Part shown: in pieces, positions 11,905 through 22,377 of the stretch
How positions within the stretch are numbered: position 1 is the stretch's first letter
Layout of the letters: every line of letters begins with the position of its first letter
Origin: Paracyclopina nana
Taxonomy: Eukaryota; Arthropoda; Copepoda; Cyclopoida; Cyclopettidae
Assembly (NCBI GenBank): GCA_019096065.1
Contig: JAGUCH010000007.1
Location: 5,602,501 to 5,666,500 of the forward strand
DNA length: 64,000 nucleotides
Direction of reading: 5' to 3'
Notes under the pieces: model-generated
The model's database searches: none
What the model was told of the DNA's origin: nothing
Seen by the model: the letters and a program-made list of their open reading frames with translations, nothing else
Made by a program: the position numbers and the translations under genes

Positions 11905-13359
11905 AAGGAGTCAGCTTAAGCGTACAAGCAATTGAAAGTGTTGCGTTTTACCAGCGGTGAAATGGTGCAAAGCGAGAAGATTGGGGGTGTAATAGCCTTG
12001 GGAGCTTCCAAAGAACTGGGCTCGACCCCCCGATCAGCTCTCTTTTTATTGTCACCAGATCAGCGCAACGGCCGCTCTCATGGCCAGCAGGGGAATTCTG
12101 GCCCCTCTGATAAATTGTTTTAAAACGACTCTCTCTCAAGATTGTTTACAAGATCTGGTTTACGACCGGTGATTTAGGCGGCCAATTTTAGCTATTTAGC
12201 TATTAGCGAAGCTTCATTAGCAACAGGATGCGAGATTTAGTTTACAACTTCTTGCAGCTGCAACAGCAGTCGATCTCCCCTGTTACTAGGAGTAACCTTG
12301 GGAATGGGGCCATAAAGAGGCCAGCGGCTTGGTCTATTTGCGACCGTATTTGCGCGACACAATGCCGGTCTCCGAGTGACCATTTATGGCCATATTTTGT
12401 GCCTGATCCAATCTCGAAAGTGACCGTGAGCGGATTAGCGATAAGCGGTTGAGCCGACCCATCTACGGGTCAAGGGATTAACTTCCCTATTAATACATTG
12501 CTCAGTGATCCTGACTGATCCTCAAGAGCCAAGCCTTTTCCGGCCTTCGCCTGGCGGCCCGCCGCTGGGGTCCGCCTGACGGCTTCCCGAGGTATACTTC
12601 TCGGGGGTAATCGATAGTCGTGGCCTGATTTCTTTCTGGCTGCCGCGCAGTATTTGGGAGCGTGTAGTTAGTTGTTGTTTATTGATCTTAATGCAATCAT
12701 TAACATGAATCGTTCTGACAAATGCGCGTTTTTCTGCAGAGTAACGCGGCCTCCCTGCCAAGGTTTCGATGGTGGCCTTGTTGCGAGGGCGAGGCTGTGA
12801 TGGCGACTCAGGTGTCCAGCGATCTTGCTGCCTGAGGGCCCGTGCTCTCCTGGTGATGCCCGCCATTCTCTGTGGCGCAGCCTCAGCCGAGGACAAGCGA
12901 GGTGATTCTAGCGACTCAGGTGTCCAGCGATCTTGCTGCCTGAGGGCCCGTGCTCTCCTGGTGATGCTCGCCATTCTCTGTGGCGGCCTCAGCCGAGGAC
13001 AAGCTTGCTCGGCGTACGATAGCCGGCTGACAGCGTATTCGCGATTTTCTGCTATAGTGTCGCGATGCCTACTGCCACAACACCTCCATGCGATCCGGGC
13101 ATACGGCCTCAAGGGACGCGCCCGACCTCGGCCTGGGGTGGATGCTGTGCTCTGGTCATTCTGGCACGAATGCTTGACTGGCGCAAGGGTGACGACTCGC
13201 TGCCGGTGTCACCGGTGTCTTGCTTGGACTGTGGTGTTGGCCTACGGGTGTGGCTCCTTGCCACGCCCCTTTTGGTCCCATCTGGCTATTTGCTCAGCCA
13301 TATTGCTGTCCCTTATTTGCGGGTTTGTTGGGGCGAAGGTGTCGATAACTCGGGGAGTT
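11905..13359 (-). other. Element A leader with internal direct repeat
   Basis: This is about 1.45 kb between the primer site and gag with no convincing ORF. It contains a direct duplication of about 95 bp (12803-12898 and 12911-13004), each copy beginning GCGACTCAGGTGTCCAGCGA. A packaging signal or splice donor for env would be expected here, but I cannot point to one. Confidence 0.7.
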
Positions 13360-13377
13360 GTCCTCAGCACCGAGCCA
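13360..13377 (-). promoter_or_regulatory. Candidate primer binding site of element A
   Basis: On the minus strand, three bases after the 5' LTR, the sequence reads TGGCTCGGTGCTGAGGAC. It starts with TGG, the complement of a tRNA CCA end. Element C has the closely matching TGGCGCGGTGCTGAGGAC with the same 3-base gap, although its LTR differs, which supports function. I could not assign the tRNA. Confidence 0.6.
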
Positions 13378-13380
13378 ACT

Positions 13381-13575
13381 TGTAGGAGGTTCGTATAGAC
13401 CCCCCGAGGATGACACGCGCGCCCGCGGGTAGCGATAGAAGAACTTGCTACTGAAACTAGTCGAGATGTTTACTCGAGTGCGTCCGTTTATTAACTGCTG
13501 TACAATTCGTTTCACCGGGACGGGGCGCTCGCAGGCGCCCACAGAACACACCCGTATACCCGTGTTCCTGCTACA
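13381..13575 (-). repeat. Element A 5' LTR
   Basis: This 195-bp copy is identical by eye to the 3' LTR. It is followed on the right by the GGTG duplication and the resumed satellite unit. It should hold the element's promoter; no convincing TATA box was picked out. Confidence 0.95.
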
Positions 13576-16009
13576 GGTGGTGAAAAAGTAATAAAGTTTC
13601 ACATCATTTACGGTGAAATGTTCAGAAAACTCAGATTGTGCGTATAGGGATGAAAATACAGCTGTGTGCTCCTCATGACATCCCTATTCTGGCCTGAGAG
13701 TAGAATCTTGCCTGCTTTAATAATTTCACTTTTGTTTCTGATGTAAGAGCTCAGTCCATCTGTTCCCAGAATTCCTATGTTCTCAAGAAGAGCCATCTTC
13801 TTCTCATCTGTACCAATACTATTTTCCACCTAGATCTTTTGAAAGAGTCTAGGGGAATAATGCCAAAGAAGGCATAAACCAAATCTTCACAGCCTTGAGC
13901 AAATCATCATCCAATCTTTGTGTCATTGAAATATTTTTATCTGCAGCTTCAAATTTAAGGTTGCGTCTATTTTGTAAATTTTTCTTAAAATATAATAATG
14001 ACGTAGGTGTTGGTGAAAAAGTAATAAAGTTTCACATCATTTACGGTGAAATGTTCGGAAAACTCAGATTGTGCGTATAGGGATGAAAATACAGCTGTGT
14101 GCTCCTCATGACATCCCTATTCTGGCCTGAGAGTAGAATCTTGCCTGCTTTAATAATTTCACTTTTGTTTCTGATGTAAGAGCTCAGTCCATCTGTTCCC
14201 AGAATTCCTATGTTCTCAAGAAGAGCCATCTTCTTCTCATCTGTACCAATACTATTTTCCACCTAGATCTTTTGAAAGAGTCTAGGGGAATAATGCCAAA
14301 GAAGGCATAAACCAGATCTTAACAGCCTTGAGCAAATCATCAACCAATCTTTGTGTCATTGAAATATTTTTATCTGCAGCTTCAAATTTAAGGTTGCATC
14401 TATTTTGTAAATTTTTCTTAAAATATAATAATGACGTAGGTGGTGGTGAAAAAGTAATAAAGTTTCACATCATTTACGGTGAAATGTTCTGAAAATTCAG
14501 ATTGTGCGTATAGGGATGAAAATACAGCTGTGTGCTCCTCATGACATCCCTATTCTGGCCTGAGAGTAGAATCTTGCCTGCTTTAATAATTTCACTTTTG
14601 TTTCTGATGTAAGAGCTCAGTCCATCTGTTCCCAGAATTCCTATGTTCTCAAGAAGAGCCATCTTCTTCTCATCTGTACCAATACTATTTTCCACCTAGA
14701 TCTTTTGAAAGAGTCTAGGGGAATAATGCCAAAGAAGGCATAAACCAAATCTTCACAGCCTTGAGCAAATCATCATCCAATCTTTGTGTCATTGAAATAT
14801 TTTTATCTGCAGCTTCAAATTTAAGGTTGCGTCTATTTTGTAAATTTTTCTTAAAATATAATAATGACGTAGGTGGTGGTGAAAAAGTAATAAAGTTTCA
14901 CATCATTTACGGTGAAATGTTCTGAAAATTCAGATTGTGCGTATAGGGATGAAAATACAGCTGTGTGCTCCTCATGACATCCCTATTCTGGCCTGAGAGT
15001 AGAATCTTGCCTGCTTTAATAATTTCACTTTTGTTTCTGATGTAAGAGCTCAGTCCATCTGTTCCCAGAATTCCTATGTTCTCAAGAAGAGCCATCTTCT
15101 TCTCATCTGTACCAATACTATTTTCCACCTAGATCTTTTGAAAGAGTCTAGGGGAATAATGCCAAAGAAGGCATAAACCAAATCTTCACAGCCTTGAGCA
15201 AATCATCATCCAATCTTTGTGTCATTGAAATATTTTTATCTGCAGCTTCAAATTTAAGGTTGCGTCTATTTTGTAAATTTTTCTTAAAATATAATAATGA
15301 CGTAGGTGGTGGTGAAAAAGTAATAAAGTTTCACATCATTTACGGTGAAATGTTCTGAAAATTCAGATTGTGCGTATAGGGATGAAAATACAGCTGTGTG
15401 CTCCTCATGACATCCCTATTCTGGCCTGAGAGTAGAATCTTGCCTGCTTTAATAATTTCACTTTTGTTTCTGATGTAAGAGCTCAGTCCATCTGTTCCCA
15501 GAATTCCTATGTTCTCAAGAAGAGCCATCTTCTTCTCATCTGTACCAATACTATTTTCCACCTAGATCTTTTGAAAGAGTCTAGGGGAGTAATGCCAAAG
15601 AAGGCATAAACCAAATCTTCACAGCCTTGAGCAAATCATCATCCAATCTTTGTGTCATTGAAATATTTTTATCTGCAGCTTCAAATTTAAGGTTGCGTCT
15701 ATTTTGTAAATTTTTCTTAAAAAATAATAATGACGAAGGTGGTGGTGAAAAAGTAATAAAGTTTCACATCATTTACGGTAAAATGTTCTGAAAACTCAGA
15801 TTGTGCGTATAGGGATGAAAATACAGCTGTGTGCTCCTCATGACATCCCTATTCTGGCCTGAGAGTAGAATCTTGCCTGCTTTAATAATTTCACTTTTGT
15901 TTCTGATGTAAGAGCTCAGTCCATCTGTTCCCAGAATTCCTATGTTCTCAAGAAGAGCCATCTTCTTCTCATCTGTACCAATACTATTTTCCACCTAGAT
16001 CTTTTGAAA
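13576..16009. repeat. 433-bp tandem satellite array, right part
   Basis: This is the continuation of the array beyond element A. The unit cut at 3217 resumes at 13576 after a 4-bp GGTG duplication, and about five and a half more units follow. The last full unit (about 15,562-15,995) is the most diverged, with GAGTAATG, GACGAAGG and GGTAAAATG variants, as expected at an array edge. Confidence 0.97.
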
Positions 16010-16351
16010 TTGACTAACTCTTGTTGCTGAATCCTTCTTTTCAGCATTTGTCTTCTTTTGGTTGATTAGCTTGTCTGTATCAAGCAGGAAAGGCAACTGC
16101 ATGGTGCATAGATCTTTTGAAAGAGTCTAGGGGAATAATGCAAAAGAAGGCATAAACCAAATCTTCACAGCCTTGAGCAAATCATCATCCAATCTAGTTA
16201 ATGTTCTGGGCAAAGTATCTGTTTGACTCCACACCAAGGCTGCTCTTGTTCTCAAGAACGGCCATCTTTTTTCCCTTTAAATAAAAAAATGAATGATCTC
16301 TATGAGGTGGTTACTGCTTCTGCCTTTTACCTCAGAAGTGATGCCATGAAT
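16010..16351. repeat. Array edge with one partial satellite unit
   Basis: After a unit is cut at GATCTTTTGAAA, about 95 bp of unrelated sequence follows. A partial unit then restarts at about 16,107 (GATCTTTTGAAAGAGTCTAG) and runs to about 16,195. The rest, up to the element B LTR, is single-copy here. On the minus strand the 95-bp piece reads like a lysine-rich coding fragment, which may hint at a gene-derived origin of the satellite. No gene is called. Confidence 0.7.
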
Positions 16352-16550
16352 TGTAGGAGGTTCGTATAGACCCCCCGAGGGTGACACGCGCGCCCGCGGG
16401 TAGCGATGGAAGAACGTGCTACTAAGAAAACTAGTCGAGGTGTTTACTCGAGTGCGTCCGTTTATTAACTGCTGTACAATACATTTCACCGGGACGTGGC
16501 GCTCGCTGCGCGCCCACAGAGCACACCCGTATACCCGCGTTCCTGCTACA
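16352..16550 (-). repeat. Element B 3' LTR
   Basis: This 199-bp LTR begins TGTAGGAGGTTCG and ends CCTGCTACA. It is the same family as the element A LTR but carries substitutions and small indels (GAGGGTGAC, CTACTAAGAAAACTAG, GCTCGCTGCGCGC). Its partner 5' LTR is lost. Confidence 0.93.
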
Positions 16551-16857
16551 ACTTCCCCCTACTGAAGGGTTGTCGTGTCCTCACGACGGGGGCCCACGGT
16601 CCGTTGTCTGGGCGTAGCAGGCCGAACCGGGGAGATCGGTGGGGCCGGTGTGACCGCGACTTCCGGAAATGGCTTGAGAGGAGTGGACGTGGCGGAGGGC
16701 ACCGTAGCGGCTGGCAGTACGGTCATCAGATAAGTATGCATCGACTCGTTCTGCTGAGCCAGCACATCCACCTGCGCCTGTAGGTTCTTGTAAACCGAGT
16801 CTTGCTCTTGGGAGATGTTGCCTAGCAAAAGTGGAACCCAGGTGAATTTGAAGGACT

Positions 16858-17949
16858 TTAATCCAGCGATGGTTTGGGGGATTTCCTTTCCCTTTTTTGC
16901 CTTTGAGGTGGTTTCGGTTTATTAGTTTCTGTTATGACAAGTAAGTTGTTATTTGGCGTGCATCTATCATTTTCCTCTGGCTCTTTCTTTTTTGGCATGC
17001 GAATGGCTATCAATCTCTTTTTGGCCTTACCGCAGCCCGAGTCCCAATAAGACTTCAATGTGAGAAATACCGCTAAGCAGAAACTTATGACTCCCAAAGC
17101 AGCCGAAATTATTGGTACTAGCTTATCTAGGCCATACTTGGTCAAATCCTTTGACCATTTCGGTGACTGCTTGTGGAGGTCATCCACCATTGTTTTTATC
17201 TGATTCAAGTCTGGGCAAATTTTATTGTTGATAAAAGGTGTCGTTGGTTTTGTTGTTGTAGTTCGCCCAGTCGGCCTTGTTACCAAATTCTTCCGTTCGG
17301 TCGACGTTTCTCTATTCTCTGACGTATTTTCACGCTCTAGGGGTAACGTGTCTAACCGTAGTCTATTCGGAAAACAGATTAACTCGCCATCTACTGACAC
17401 CTTTGCTTGTGACAGCATTTTCTGTAATGTGCTGACATCACTGAAGAAATCCGTTAACAGCGGTAGAATCGAGTCTAAGTATGCTCCTTCTTGATATAAC
17501 GTAGTGATGGTTGCCGATGGTTCCTGAGCGAACGTCAGATCGACTTCATCCACGTTAGTGGATAGGCCTTCAATGACTTCTTCATAGTTTTGGATCCAGT
17601 TCCTTGCTAGTTTTTTGTATTCATTTTCAAAAATCAACTTTTGTGCTTTTGCAGTTTCTAGCAGGGGAGGGTAGTTCCTTTCACACATGGTGATTGCTCT
17701 CCCTTCAGCACAGTTGGTATTTTTGAACTCGAACTCTGATGTTGTTAAGTCTTGAGGCACCCTAACGACGTAGCAGTTTTCATTGCTATATGTGGTCGCG
17801 TCTGGTGGCTCTGTCTTCTTAGAACTTCCTTTATCCCAGAAGTACGGTAGTTTCGAATTGGCATAGTTGAAGGTCAATCCCAACTGTGGTAGCAGCATGT
17901 TGATGGATCCTTGATGACATAACCGGGTGTTGGGCCAGACAAGCAGCAA
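16858..17949 (-). CDS. Env-like membrane glycoprotein fragment (363 aa)
   Basis: This reading frame is open from a stop near 17,960 and has no upstream ATG, so the N-terminus is missing or lies on another exon. It has scattered ectodomain cysteines (ENCYVVRV, TNCAEGRAITMCERN, GELICFPNRL) and a helical middle. A Thr-rich stalk and one membrane segment (LVPIISAALGVISFCLAVFL, about residues 270-290) are followed by a Lys/Arg-rich tail. This layout suits a type I viral glycoprotein. The stop codon comes from the adjoining 50-bp LTR repeat, so the true C-terminus may also be altered. I found no clear family match. It is unlike the Env of elements A-C. Confidence 0.55.
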   Translation of the reverse strand: MLLVWPNTRLCHQGSINMLLPQLGLTFNYANSKLPYFWDKGSSKKTEPPDATTYSNENCYVVRVPQDLTTSEFEFKNTNCAEGRAITMCERNYPPLLETAKAQKLIFENEYKKLARNWIQNYEEVIEGLSTNVDEVDLTFAQEPSATITTLYQEGAYLDSILPLLTDFFSDVSTLQKMLSQAKVSVDGELICFPNRLRLDTLPLERENTSENRETSTERKNLVTRPTGRTTTTKPTTPFINNKICPDLNQIKTMVDDLHKQSPKWSKDLTKYGLDKLVPIISAALGVISFCLAVFLTLKSYWDSGCGKAKKRLIAIRMPKKKEPEENDRCTPNNNLLVITETNKPKPPQRQKRERKSPKPSLD

Positions 17950-18265
17950 AGGAATCTCCTATGGGCAGGAGCACTGCCCAATCCAGGATAGATAGAATTT
18001 GTGACAAGATGGAATGGGCCAATCTGGAGAAGTCAAATGAGGCCACAGGAGGTCTGGAATAGGCACCATCAGCTGGAGAACTCTCTGGTAGGAAATAATG
18101 AGGATGGAGCAAAATGACCTCCAAAAGGACATCAAGCAGGTGTTTTAAGACCAAACTGGTCAGGTGATGAGTAGGCACAGACATTGTGAACACCTTCTCT
18201 TGTGGAGCTCCAAAACTCAACTGCCAACAGGAAGATTGGACATTTTTCTTACTGTGGGGTGTATC

Positions 18266-18315
18266 TGTTGCCTAGCAAAAGTGGAACCCAGGTGAATTTG
18301 AAGGACTTTAATCCA
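18266..18315. repeat. 50-bp LTR-end direct repeat
   Basis: Repeats the first 50 bp of the remnant's left end (16816-16865; TGTTGCCTAGCAAAAGTGG to ACTTTAATCCA). The two copies bracket the 1.4-kb segment with the env-like ORF. Confidence 0.9.
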
Positions 18316-18391
18316 GTGTGCTTCAGGTTAGTGCGCTCCCCTGGCAAAACCATGACATGAAGCAGGCCCATCTGAAAAAGAGTAAAATGAA

Positions 18392-18500
18392 GCCAGTTAT
18401 TGATGTATTCTTAAGCAGTAAAAACCCAGTGCTAACCTCTTAAATGTAGTGGACAATAAAGGCCACCTAATCCTCATCACATCATAGTAGGAAATTGCAT
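18392..18500. repeat. 109-bp direct repeat, copy 1
   Basis: Begins GCCAGTTATTGATGTATTC and ends GGAAATTGCAT. It is identical by eye to 19738-19846. Together the pair brackets the 1.24-kb segment with the three-exon gene. It is part of the LTR of the 16.8-20.0 kb remnant. Confidence 0.9.
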
Positions 18501-18582
18501 AAAAATAAGCCCAAAACAAACAAATTAATATAATCCCGGAACAAAATCATCGATGGAGTAGGGCCTAGGGCGGATCAAGCGC

Positions 18583-19608
18583 CTAGTCCGAGGCCTCGTC
18601 GGAAGCGGGTTGTCCTCGAAGGTTTGGGCAGCTTGGGCCGAGGAAGCCAAAGCTGCCTGCCCGAAAGGGCCGGGACGGCGCCGAAGTCGAGGTCGAGGTC
18701 AAAGTCGAGGCTGGGTTAACCGACGGATTTTGTGGGGGCCGAACAGGAGGAAGGCCATTGGCAGCAGTGGGTCGAACGTCCTGCATCTCGAATTCGTTCG
18801 TTGAGGTCACTCGAGCCGTGGTCCGGCGAGAAGAGCGACGAGGTCGCATCGCCGCAGAGTCACCGGTCTCCGCATTTAAACCGGCCTCGAGGTCGTCCAA
18901 ACGAGGCACACGAGTTAGGATGATATCTCGCAACCGAACCGAACGTTCATCCCCTTGGGACCGAAAAACCAGCGATACGTTCTCAGCGTCCAAAAGTTCA
19001 GACACTGCGTCGTCATCTGAAAAAGGAATAAATAAGTTTGGCATCTCAATACATAAAACCCAAAATCACCCACCTCCGGAGCCGTTATACAGCGCGATAA
19101 AGTACGGAAGCACAATCCGCAAAATGAGGCCAGCCTCTCCGCAGCTTCGGACCTAGTCCGAACAGGCGTGAGCCGGAAACGGGTTACGTCGCGTATCAAA
19201 ACTAACGCGAAAATCCACAAGGTTATCGGGTAGAGCAGAGCGGCCAGCATCTTAAGGACGAGGTCCAGCCAGAAGAATTGGATATGCTGTGTGAGAAAAT
19301 AAAGGGTAAAACAAAAAAATAAACCCATGAAGAAAATTCAATCTTACCAGAGATCGGAAGTGGCAGAAAGCCCAATATGTGGCGAAGACCAAAAAGGCCG
19401 TGGTTAGGTAACCATGGAGTTGTGGAATCAAGGTCCACCAGAAGGCCTCGAAGCCTAAGCCGCCCACTGCACGCGCCCGAGATGATGCGATCTCATTCCT
19501 GAGGACCGCCAGCCCGCCCTCCATTCGAGAAACGCTTTCGGAGACAACCTCCATTTGCGAGGCCAGCTCCACGATGCGGTACAACACCAGATCAGTTGCG
19601 GAAGACAT
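18583..19608 (-). CDS. Three-exon two-pass membrane protein in the LTR remnant (303 aa)
   Basis: Exons are about 19608-19348, 19286-19070 and 19016-18583. The introns are short (61 and 53 bp) with GTAAGA...CACAG and GTGATT...TTCAG ends, and the joined frame is open with 304 codons including the stop. The N-terminus (residues 1-45) is coiled-coil-like. Hydrophobic segments lie at about residues 66-83 (GYLTTAFLVFATYWAF) and 95-118 (LDLVLKMLAALLYPITLWIF). A hydrophilic domain with acidic and Arg-rich parts and a Ser/Thr/Pro-rich tail follows. The function is unknown. It parallels the 252-aa three-exon membrane gene at 27.7-28.5 kb inside the giant element, although I see no clear sequence identity. 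It could be an accessory gene or a captured host gene. Confidence 0.6.
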
Positions 19609-19737
19609 CTAAGGAAGAAAAAGAAGAATTGGTTTCACATAATAATTGTTTATGTTCTCGGCTAGCCATGTTTGTCAACTCAGTTTAGTTCGTTTGTTTA
19701 CTCTCTGCTCTCCATTCGTTGTTAAAAATTTGCTGAT

Positions 19738-19846
19738 GCCAGTTATTGATGTATTCTTAAGCAGTAAAAACCCAGTGCTAACCTCTTAAATGTAGTGGAC
19801 AATAAAGGCCACCTAATCCTCATCACATCATAGTAGGAAATTGCAT
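19738..19846. repeat. 109-bp direct repeat, copy 2
   Basis: Partner of 18392-18500. It is far too long for a normal target duplication, so template switching, a filled-in staggered break or recombination between LTRs is more likely than simple transposition. Confidence 0.9.
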
Positions 19847-22377
19847 TATTTTAAATTTGCATGACAACTAACCATTTTCAGGACAATATTCAACATGATA
19901 TCCTAGCTAGGTAGAACCGACGGTAAAATCCGGATTCGATCTGCCTTTCCAAGTCGCGCTCTGAAAAAAGAGGCAACAGAGAGGGCCTCTCGCAGCCGCT
20001 GGCGAATCCCACGTCTAGTGCTAGGAGCGGCCTCGTCCTCTTCCACACCCGCGGCACCTGCGGCTGCCGTAGCGTACTTGGGCGGTGCATCCTCATCATC
20101 GTCGTCGTCAGAGCTGCCCAAATTGGCCAGGCGGAACGGGGTGGCGGCGTCCTCGGCGAGAGGGCCGTTCATCGTCGCTGTCGCCCCCGGGGAACAGGAT
20201 CTGATCCTGCCCTAAGTTGGTCACCATCCTCCACGGCATCTCCACCATCAGGAACGCCGTGTGCCAAATTGCCAGCAACATCCACCACCCAAAGCCGCGC
20301 CGGCGGTAGAGGATGATCATGCGTAGTACGGCTCCCAGGATCAACTTCAGGAGGCCCACAGTGATGAGGAACCCGGTGAAGTATGAGTAGTACTTCCCAA
20401 CAGAACTGAAGAAGGGAATGATCGCACTCCCCACATGGTCCACCATTTGGTCGATGTCCTCCTGAGACCAGAAGGTGGTGGAGCGACTACCCGTGATCAG
20501 AGAGTTATGCAGTACGTTGCTGGTGATCGTGTTGACCACCGCCTCCCGGCTACTGAAGAGGTGGAGGTACAAGATGTGGTTGGCCCGCTGCTCCACGGAG
20601 AACACGCCACCGCCCAACCCGCGGCTGATGTCGTACTGATGGCTGCGCGGGGCGGCATCGGACATAGGATTGAGCTGGGACGGAGCGATGCAGGCGTGAA
20701 TCTGGGGTGTGGCGCACATCCATTGGTTGTGTATGCGCCACTTGATCGGCGTGATCGAGTCGCACGGGACCACACTCGGCCGATCGGTCAGAATAAATGA
20801 CAGAGGGTCCTCGAACCGGGTCTCGTTGTTGACCAGCACGGGAATCTCCTGGGTACAGTTGTCGATGGACCGGGTGACCGCCTGCACTGGGTAGCAGGAA
20901 GTCACATAGGCCACTGCCCCCGCCCGCGTGACGAGGTGACCGGGCCCATGGCTGTCCAGTGTGGCATACGACGACGATCCGGAGGCCATGCTCTGCAACT
21001 TGGAATGGAGAATTGCACGCTCGTTTTTGCAGATTAATTCCTGTAAGAATTTGAATCGGTCCTGAATGTGCAGCGTATGTTGGGAGTGCACAAACGCGAG
21101 CTGCATTTGGATGTTGGCTCCATCCATGTCCTCCGGGTGCAGGTATTTGGCTTGGAGGGGTCCTTCTCCGGGCCCCACCAAGATGATGGCGAAATCCCTC
21201 AGCTGGGTGGTGAACAGCTTCCGCTGACACATGGACTGTACACCTTTGAGGACGAACCCCGCGAACCTTGATTCCTCCTCATGGGCTAGCAGGAGGAGAT
21301 CGCCAAGATGTCCAGCTCCTCCCATGAGGCTGGTGGCGTTCCTATGAGGATAGAGCACGGCAGGCCCTCGATAAACTTCACTGAGTTCGTCCTCGCAGCG
21401 AGGTGACTTCCGTTTGGGCCACACGATGGTGCCTTCCGCGTCGTCCTGCACGATGAGGTCCTGAAAGTTCGCAGTCAGGTGGTTGGAGAACACCACCCGT
21501 CCATTGGCCGTATTCAGCTTCCCGTAGATCGGCTCCACCAGCGCGTGGATGGTGGTGGTCTCGTACGACTTGTAAAACGTCACACCTCCGCTGGTGAAGG
21601 TGGTGGTGGTGCACTTGTGGTCCTTGTCCAATCCTCCTTTGGAGAAGTAGGAGAGCGAGTTCGGATTGTTGAGAGCTACCTCCACCTTCTTATTCTCTAC
21701 AATCAGGTAATGCTTCTCGGCGGCCTCCCGGCAAGCTTGCAGGGTCACCAGGTAGGGCCTGTTGACGTCGGTCATTTGGCTGCCGTAGCTGATGCTATCA
21801 TACCCGCATCTCGTCACCTGTCGGGACAAGTGTACCCTGCACCGGAAGGCCTTGATCGAGAGGGTCGACGCGGTCTGGAGCACCTGGACCGTGATGTTAA
21901 CGGGGGCCTGATATGCGCTCCTAATGTCCTCGCAGAGCTCTGGCTGACTCAAGTCGATGGCCTCGTGGATGGCGTCGGGGTGTGCACAGTCTTAGGTGGT
22001 GAACGACGTGACCTTCGCGTCCGGGGTGTAGAGATCGGCGGCGCGACTCCGGGGTGATATCCCCGGAACCACGGTAGCCTGATCCAGTTCACTGAACAGG
22101 ATCCAGTACGCGTACACGAAGAAAACCATCAAGTACGTAGAGGGCCAAAGGAGGCAGCTTACTGGCGTCATGATTCGTGGATTGTTACAGTTTCTTATGG
22201 TAGTGAATTAACGATTAGCACTGGTACTCAGACTGGAAGAGAGGAGTAGTAAATTATTGAACTGTCATAATTTTGCGGCCAGAATGCGAAAGTTTTGAAG
22301 TTTTTGGTTTTACTGTTTTTGTGTGCGTGCGTGTTGCCACCCCCCCAAACTTTTGTATGAGGGCAGCAATATGCGCA

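Larger units (their letters stand above)
3218..13575 (-). mobile_element. Element A: complete Ty3/Gypsy-like LTR element with env
   Basis: This is a 10,358-bp element read on the minus strand. The order is 5' LTR (13381-13575), leader, gag, pol, env, 3' LTR (3218-3412). It sits inside a satellite unit. The left flank ends GGTG and the right flank begins GGTG; neighbouring intact units show the empty site, giving a 4-bp duplication. Both LTRs look identical over 195 bp, so the insertion is recent. gag and env are open, while pol is broken by several single-base frame changes. The element is GC-rich compared with its AT-rich satellite target. Gag-pol-env with a Ty3-type RT and integrase places it among errantivirus-like elements. 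Confidence 0.95.
16816..19978 (-). mobile_element. LTR element remnant carrying env-like ORF and spliced membrane gene
   Basis: Its ends are TGTTGCC...GGCAACA. It is flanked by GAGA on both sides (16812-16815 and 19979-19982), and element A shows the empty env site. The end-proximal sequence is one LTR of about 370 bp. Two gene-bearing segments are embedded in it, each bounded by direct repeats of LTR sequence: 50 bp (16816-16865 = 18266-18315) around an env-like ORF, and 109 bp (18392-18500 = 19738-19846) around a three-exon gene. No gag or pol remains. It may be a deletion or template-switch derivative of a larger env-bearing retroelement. Confidence 0.75.
16559..22170 (-). pseudogene. env: Envelope glycoprotein, element B (broken, interrupted)
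   Basis: This is close to element A Env along its length. The N-terminus lies at about 22,170. An in-frame TAA is at about 21,995, upstream of the SQPELCEDI region. The ectodomain is then open to about 20,140, where the frame shifts ahead of the acidic tail; a separate ORF carries DAPPKYATAA. At 19,982/16,816 the coding sequence is split by the LTR remnant, within the LREALSQEQDSVYK coiled-coil region. The last segment (16,815-16,559) keeps the coiled coil and Pro-rich end. The gene cannot make a full product as it stands. Confidence 0.9.

Noticed and set aside
1-16009. CRISPR array or bacterial repeat locus
   Set aside because: Units are 433 bp with no unique spacers, and the surroundings are clearly eukaryotic.
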